Below the pieces are notes generated by a model that was not told where the DNA came from, did not search any database, and saw only the letters and a program-made list of their open reading frames with translations. Shown piece after piece: positions 59,864 through 64,000 of a stretch of 64,000 bases of DNA. Source of the stretch: Pseudoflavonifractor sp902362925 (lineage in GTDB: Bacteria > Bacillota > Clostridia > Oscillospirales > Oscillospiraceae); assembly GCA_902362925.1 (NCBI GenBank), contig CABIYL010000004.1; one strand, given 5' to 3'. How positions within the stretch are numbered: the stretch's first letter is position 1; each line of letters opens with the position of its first letter. Made by a program: the position numbers and the translations under genes.

Positions 59864-61978
59864 ATGAACGCAACCATATTGCACGAAAGCCGGGGGCGCA
59901 TCCGGTTCCGGCTGCGGCAAAAACAAATGACACTCGCTCAGGCGGATCTGCTGGAGGCATGGATTCAGGGAAAATCATGGTGCCGGCAGGTCACCGTCCA
60001 TGAGCGAACCTGCTGCGTCATCCTGTACTACGATGGGACTCGCCAAGCCGTGCTGAACGAAATTCGGCATTTTTCCTGGCAGGAGGCGGAGCAGACCACC
60101 GCGCTGCCCGCCCACAGCAGCCGGGCGCTAAACCGGGAATTTGAGGAGAAGCTGGTGGCAAAGGTGGTGTGCAAGGCCGCCTGCACCCTGTTTCTCCCGC
60201 CTCCGCTGCGCCTTGCCCGCATACTCTGGCACATGGTCCCCTTTGTGCGGCGGGGCATGGGCTGCCTGCTGCGCCGCCGCGTCAAGGTGGAGCTGCTGGA
60301 CGCCCTGTCCATTTCCATCTCGGCGTTCCGGGGCGACTTTGATACCGCCGGCACCGTCATGTTCCTGCTGGAGGTGGGTGAGCTGCTGGAGGAGTGGACA
60401 AGGAAGAAATCTGTGGCGGATCTGGCCCGGTGCATGTCGCTGAATGTGGACCGGGTCTGGCTGCGCACAGCCCAAGGCGAAATGCTGGTTCCTGTGTCCC
60501 AGATCCAGCCGGGGGATGCAGTAGTCGTCCGCGCCGGTGGCATCATCCCCGTGGATGGTCTGGTGCTGGAGGGGGAGGTCACTGTCAACCAGGCGTCCCT
60601 CACCGGAGAATCCATCCCGGTACCCAAGCGCCCCGGCGGCGCGGTCTATGCCGGCACCGTGGTAGAGGAGGGCGAATGTGTGCTGGAGGTAAAGCAAGCC
60701 TCCGGCCAGAGCCGCTATGACCAGATCGTTCACATGATCGAGCAGTCGGAGCAGATGAAGTCGGAGGCTGAGAGCAAGGCCGCCAATCTGGCGGATAAGC
60801 TGGTGCCCTATACCTTCGCTGGGAGCCTCATCAGCTTTGCCCTCACCCGGAATGTGGCACGAGCCCTGTCGGTGCTGATGGTGGACTTCTCTTGCGCGCT
60901 GAAGCTGGCCATGCCTCTGGCCGTCCTCTCCGCCATGCGGGAGGCGGGACGCGCCCACATCACCGTCAAGGGCGGCAAATTTCTGGAGGCCGTGGCCGCC
61001 GCCGATACCATCGTCTTTGACAAGACCGGCACCCTGACCCACGCCTGCCCCCGGGTGGCTCAGGTGGTGTCCTTCGGCGGCAAAGAGGAAGCCGAAATGC
61101 TGCGGCTGGCTGCCTGTCTGGAGGAACACTTCCCCCACTCCATGGCCAACGCCGTGGTGGAGGAGGCCAAACGCCGGGGCCTGCGTCATGAGGAGTACCA
61201 CTCCAAGGTGGAGTATCTGGTGGCCCACGGCATCGCCAGCACCGTCGATGGGGAGCGGGTCCTCATCGGCAGCGCCCACTTCGTCTTTGAGGATGAGGGC
61301 TGCGTCATTCCGGAGGGCGAGCAGGAACGCTTTGACGCCCTGCCGCCGGAGTATTCCCACCTGTATCTGGCGGTGGGTGGACAGCTTGCCGCTGTGATCT
61401 GCATCTCCGACCCGCTGCGTGAGGAGGCGAAGGAAGTCCTATCCGCCCTCCGCGCCCTGGGGATCACCAGTACCGTCATGCTTACCGGAGACAGCCGCCG
61501 CACCGCCGAGGCCATCGCCCTGCAAGTGGGGGTAGACGCGTTTCGCGCCGAGGTACTGCCAGCGGATAAGGCGGACTATGTGGCCCGGCTGCGCCGGGAG
61601 GGACATACTGTCCTGATGGTGGGCGACGGCATCAACGACTCGCCGGCCCTGTCCGAGGCGGACGCGGGCATCGCCATCAGCGACGGTGCCGCCATTGCCC
61701 GGGAGATCGCGGACATCACCATCGCTGCCGACAGTCTCTGGGAACTGGTAGAGCTGCGCCAGATCGCCATGGCGCTGATGGCGCGCATCCATTCCAACTA
61801 CCGCTTCGTCATCGGCTTCAACGGCGCCCTGATCGCTCTGGGCGTAGCCGGAGTCCTGCCGCCAGCCACCTCCGCCACGCTGCACAATTTCTCCACCCTG
61901 GGCGTCGGCTTGCGGAGCATGAGCCGGCTGACTACTCAGACGCAGTCCACTCGGGGCAACAATTTGCAGAATGGATAA
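59864..61978 (+). CDS. P1B-type ATPase, ferrosome FezB-like
   Basis: The ATG at 59864 gives 704 residues. Instead of an HMA domain the N-terminus carries an Arg-rich motif (SRGRIRFRLR, about 9-18). The transmembrane metal motif is FSCALKLAMP (about 340-349), with SC replacing CPC, typical of P1B-6-like ATPases. TGES (about 247), DKTGT (D386), PHSMA (HP-loop variant) and GDGIND (about 587) are present. Family knowledge links this combination to ferrosome iron-storage organelles. The upstream DUF6110 and AraC genes support that reading. Confidence 0.85.
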   Translation: MNATILHESRGRIRFRLRQKQMTLAQADLLEAWIQGKSWCRQVTVHERTCCVILYYDGTRQAVLNEIRHFSWQEAEQTTALPAHSSRALNREFEEKLVAKVVCKAACTLFLPPPLRLARILWHMVPFVRRGMGCLLRRRVKVELLDALSISISAFRGDFDTAGTVMFLLEVGELLEEWTRKKSVADLARCMSLNVDRVWLRTAQGEMLVPVSQIQPGDAVVVRAGGIIPVDGLVLEGEVTVNQASLTGESIPVPKRPGGAVYAGTVVEEGECVLEVKQASGQSRYDQIVHMIEQSEQMKSEAESKAANLADKLVPYTFAGSLISFALTRNVARALSVLMVDFSCALKLAMPLAVLSAMREAGRAHITVKGGKFLEAVAAADTIVFDKTGTLTHACPRVAQVVSFGGKEEAEMLRLAACLEEHFPHSMANAVVEEAKRRGLRHEEYHSKVEYLVAHGIASTVDGERVLIGSAHFVFEDEGCVIPEGEQERFDALPPEYSHLYLAVGGQLAAVICISDPLREEAKEVLSALRALGITSTVMLTGDSRRTAEAIALQVGVDAFRAEVLPADKADYVARLRREGHTVLMVGDGINDSPALSEADAGIAISDGAAIAREIADITIAADSLWELVELRQIAMALMARIHSNYRFVIGFNGALIALGVAGVLPPATSATLHNFSTLGVGLRSMSRLTTQTQSTRGNNLQNG

Positions 61979-62021
61979 AAAAAGAATCCTTTCCGCTTGG
62001 TAGCTTGTGCTTTTTGCGTGG

Positions 62022-62051
62022 TTGCACATGACTAACTCCGTGTGCTATAAT
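62022..62051 (+). promoter_or_regulatory. promoter upstream of FecCD operon
   Basis: TTGCAC (62022-62027), 18-base spacer, TATAAT (62046-62051). A degenerate operator-like element (GTTGC-N6-CTAAC, 62021-62036) lies over the -35 and spacer. Confidence 0.6.
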
Positions 62052-62058
62052 ACACTCA

Positions 62059-62113
62059 CGATGCGCAGTGCGTGATGCATGGTAAGTCCAATCGCCGCTG
62101 CGCATCGTTTTTT
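62059..62113 (+). ncRNA. short hairpin transcript or attenuator leader
   Basis: CGATGCGCAG (62059-62068) pairs with CTGCGCATCG (62098-62107), followed by six Ts. The promoter's predicted start is right at the stem, so transcription would make a ~55-nt structured RNA, or this is a leader terminator for the downstream permease operon. Confidence 0.5.
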
Positions 62114-62121
62114 ACAATACA

Positions 62122-62137
62122 GTTAGTCATAGCTAAC
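62122..62137. promoter_or_regulatory. DtxR-type operator 10
   Basis: GTTAG-tcatag-CTAAC between the hairpin and the FecCD ribosome site. Confidence 0.77.
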
Positions 62138-62162
62138 CGCATTGAAGAAAGGGGAGGATTGT

Positions 62163-63203
62163 ATCAGACCGTATCGTTCTACCATAGTTCTCTTGGCTCT
62201 GTTGCTTGTCTTGTCCTGCTGCTCGCTGTTTGTAGGCGTGATCGATCTGACGCCGGGCGAGCTTCTGGCGGGCAATTTTGAGCAGCTGGAGATTTTCATC
62301 ATCTCCCGGCTGCCCCGTCTGCTGGCCATTTTGTGTACCGGCATCGGCATGAGCGTGGCGGGGCTCATCATGCAGCAGCTGTGCAGCAACAAATTTGTGT
62401 CGCCCACCACCGGCGCGACAATTTCCTCGGCGCAGTTCGGCATCCTGCTGGCTCTGCTCTTTATGCCGGCCTCCACCCTATGGAGCAGGGCTATCTTCGC
62501 CTTTGCCACGGCGATTCTGGGCACCTGGATCTTCGTCTGGTTCATTCAGCGCATCCAGTTCAAGGATGTGGTGATGGTCCCTCTGGTGGGCATCATGTTC
62601 GGCAATGTCATCGGCGGCATTACCAACTATCTGGCTTACAAATATGAGATGACCCAAGCTCTGTCCTCCTGGCTGGTGGGCCACTTCTCGCTGGTGCTGA
62701 AAGGCCGGTATGAGATCGTCTGGCTGACGGTCCCGCTGGTGGTGCTGGCCTTCCTCTTCGCCAACCATTTCAACATTGTGGGACTGGGCAAGGATTTTTC
62801 CAAGAACCTGGGTGTCCCGTACAACCTGGTCCTCTTCTCCGGCCTCACCATTGCCGCCATGATCACTGCCTCCATCGTGGTGGTGGTCGGCTCCATCTCC
62901 TACATCGGCCTGATCGTGCCCAATGTGGTGGCCATGTACAAGGGCGACAAGATTCGGGGCACGCTGGTGGACACCGCCCTGTTCGGCGCAATCTTCGTGC
63001 TGGTGTGCGACATGATCGGCCGGGTGGTGATTGCCCCTTACGAGCTGCCCATCGAACTGATCGTGGGCATCCTGGGAAGCCTCATTTTTATCGCCCTGCT
63101 GTTTTACCGGCTCAAGCATGGTCGCAAGGCCATCCGTCTGGGCGGCGCCGGAACAAGCTGCTGCTCCACCATGCCCAACCTGAAGGGAGGTGCAGACCAG
63201 TGA
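62163..63203 (+). CDS. FecCD-family iron-chelate ABC permease 1
   Basis: About 346 residues with eight or more helices. The FecCD core includes ISRLPRLLAILCTGIGMSVA (about 48-67) and a coupling-loop region near PNVVAMYKGDK. It resembles the FatD/FpuB-type permeases for siderophores such as anguibactin and petrobactin. GGGGAGG is at 62151-62157; the best-spaced start is ATC at 62163, with an alternative TTG at 62142 lying before the ribosome site. Operator 10 lies upstream. It overlaps the next permease by 4 bases. Confidence 0.85.
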   Translation: MRPYRSTIVLLALLLVLSCCSLFVGVIDLTPGELLAGNFEQLEIFIISRLPRLLAILCTGIGMSVAGLIMQQLCSNKFVSPTTGATISSAQFGILLALLFMPASTLWSRAIFAFATAILGTWIFVWFIQRIQFKDVVMVPLVGIMFGNVIGGITNYLAYKYEMTQALSSWLVGHFSLVLKGRYEIVWLTVPLVVLAFLFANHFNIVGLGKDFSKNLGVPYNLVLFSGLTIAAMITASIVVVVGSISYIGLIVPNVVAMYKGDKIRGTLVDTALFGAIFVLVCDMIGRVVIAPYELPIELIVGILGSLIFIALLFYRLKHGRKAIRLGGAGTSCCSTMPNLKGGADQ

Positions 63204-64000
63204 ACACGGTTGCCATACGCGCCAACCGGCGCAAACTCCTGATTTTAGCCTTTTTGGTTTTGCTCTGCGCGGCGGGCTATATGCTGGTTGAAGTGAATTT
63301 CTCTAATCCCAAGCTGCTGGCCTACGCCATGAAGATCCGAACTCCCAAGCTCATCGTCATGTTGATCACGGCCTTTGCCATTGGCGGAGCCTCCATCGTG
63401 TTCCAGTCCATCATCAACAACACTATCGTGACTCCCTGCCTGCTGGGGATGAATTCCCTCTATACCCTCATCCACACGGCGGTGGTGTTCTTTCTTGGAT
63501 CTGCCAGCGTGGTGGCCTCCAACGCCAATCTGTCCTTTGCAGTGGATGTTGTGCTCATGGGTATCGCCGCCACAGTAATCTACAGCTGGATTTTCAAAAA
63601 GACAAAGCATAATGTGCTGTATGTTTTGCTGGTGGGTACAGTACTGACCTCCTTCTTTGGCAGCATCCAGACCACGCTGACCCGGGTCATGGACCCCAAT
63701 GAGTACGACAGTCTGCTGAATACCCTGGTGGCAAGCTTCAGCAATATCAATTCCGAGATCATCGTCTTTTCCTTGATTCTTTTGGCAGGCGTCATCGTCG
63801 CTCTGCGCAAGGAACTGGCCCTGCTGGATGTGCTGACATTGGGCAAGGAGCAGGCCATCAACCTCGGCGTGGACTACGACCGCTGCATCCGCCGCCTGCT
63901 GCTCGGCGTGACCCTCTGCATCGCCGTGGCCACCGCCATGGTGGGGCCCATCTCCTTTTTGGGGCTCATCATCGCCAACCTGTCCCGGCAGCTCCTCAAG
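63200..64000 (+). CDS. FecCD-family iron-chelate ABC permease 2, partial
   Basis: The frame is open from GTG at 63200 (GGGAGG upstream) to the window end, 267 residues so far. It reads RTPKLIVMLITAFAIGGASI (about 46-65), GMNSLYTLIH and GPISFLGLIIANLSRQLLK near the end, typical of FecCD/FatC permeases. It should form the heterodimeric channel with permease 1; ATPase and binding-protein genes are expected to the right. Confidence 0.85.
   Translation, partial: MNTVAIRANRRKLLILAFLVLLCAAGYMLVEVNFSNPKLLAYAMKIRTPKLIVMLITAFAIGGASIVFQSIINNTIVTPCLLGMNSLYTLIHTAVVFFLGSASVVASNANLSFAVDVVLMGIAATVIYSWIFKKTKHNVLYVLLVGTVLTSFFGSIQTTLTRVMDPNEYDSLLNTLVASFSNINSEIIVFSLILLAGVIVALRKELALLDVLTLGKEQAINLGVDYDRCIRRLLLGVTLCIAVATAMVGPISFLGLIIANLSRQLLK

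Noticed and set aside
62021..62036. Eleventh DtxR-type operator
   Set aside because: One arm is GTTGC instead of GTTAG (two mismatches); noted only as a degenerate element within the promoter.
1..64000. CRISPR arrays, tRNA and rRNA genes
   Set aside because: No regularly spaced direct repeats, cloverleaf-like segments or rRNA signature stretches were found on reading both strands.

Overview
The window reads as a GC-rich Firmicutes chromosome, most likely a gut Clostridia (Oscillospiraceae/Lachnospiraceae-like). The evidence is strong AGGAGG-type ribosome binding sites, a Tn1549/CTn-like conjugative element, MptD-type ECF transporters, DUF3793, DUF6110, and a DtxR-type rather than Fur-type iron regulator. 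This taxonomic placement is inference. No rRNA, tRNA or CRISPR array was seen. Two runs of N (6611-6841 and 16036-16285) are scaffold gaps.

Region A (1 to about 16.0 kb) is the right-hand part of an integrative conjugative element. In order it holds the 3' end of a group II intron splitting a Maff2-type gene, a VirB6-like protein, two DNA/RNA-type methyltransferases flanking a DinD-like gene, PrgI, a C-terminally truncated VirB4, a CD1845-type membrane protein, a relaxase (gapped) and an XRE regulator. These are followed by an AT-rich cargo (LytTR/GHKL two-component pair, ABC-2 transporter, GntR regulator), a sigma-like factor, two small proteins and a large serine recombinase (gapped). The VirB4 truncation and the missing genes usually found between VirB4 and the relaxase suggest a decayed element or a misassembly. 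A palindromic repeat centred on GGACA-N3-TGTCC occurs seven times, always near gene ends or starts, and I saw none outside this element.

Region B (16.3-19.6 kb) is a short chromosomal stretch: an AraC regulator, then an AbrB-type regulator, an ATC-hydrolase-family protein, a DUF998 membrane protein and a probable second AbrB-like protein.

Region C (19.7-64 kb) is a dense metal, chiefly iron, acquisition and handling island. It contains four divergent heterodimeric ABC pairs of exporter fold (comparable to YbtPQ/IrtAB siderophore importers), two complete ECF transporters with MptD/TIGR02185-type S components and four AraC regulators. It also has four class I methyltransferases, a ZIP transporter with a duplicated remnant, a CsoR-type repressor with a P1B ATPase, two TetR regulators, an HMA protein, DUF3793 plus flavodoxin, and a ferrosome-like DUF6110/P1B-ATPase locus. 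The window ends in a FecCD-type permease pair. An unrelated ECF-sigma/zinc-ribbon operon lies at 53.4-56.2 kb.

The unifying signal is a dyad operator, GTTAG-N6-CTAAC, found ten times in front of nearly every transport unit. The island also encodes a DtxR/IdeR-like repressor (56663-57058) that keeps the DtxR-type Met-Cys-Glu-His iron site. The simplest model is iron-dependent repression of the whole island by this protein. In it, chelate import runs through the ABC pairs and FecCD system, and the ECF modules take up a companion small molecule. DUF3793 and flavodoxin would serve reduction, and the ferrosome-like locus storage.
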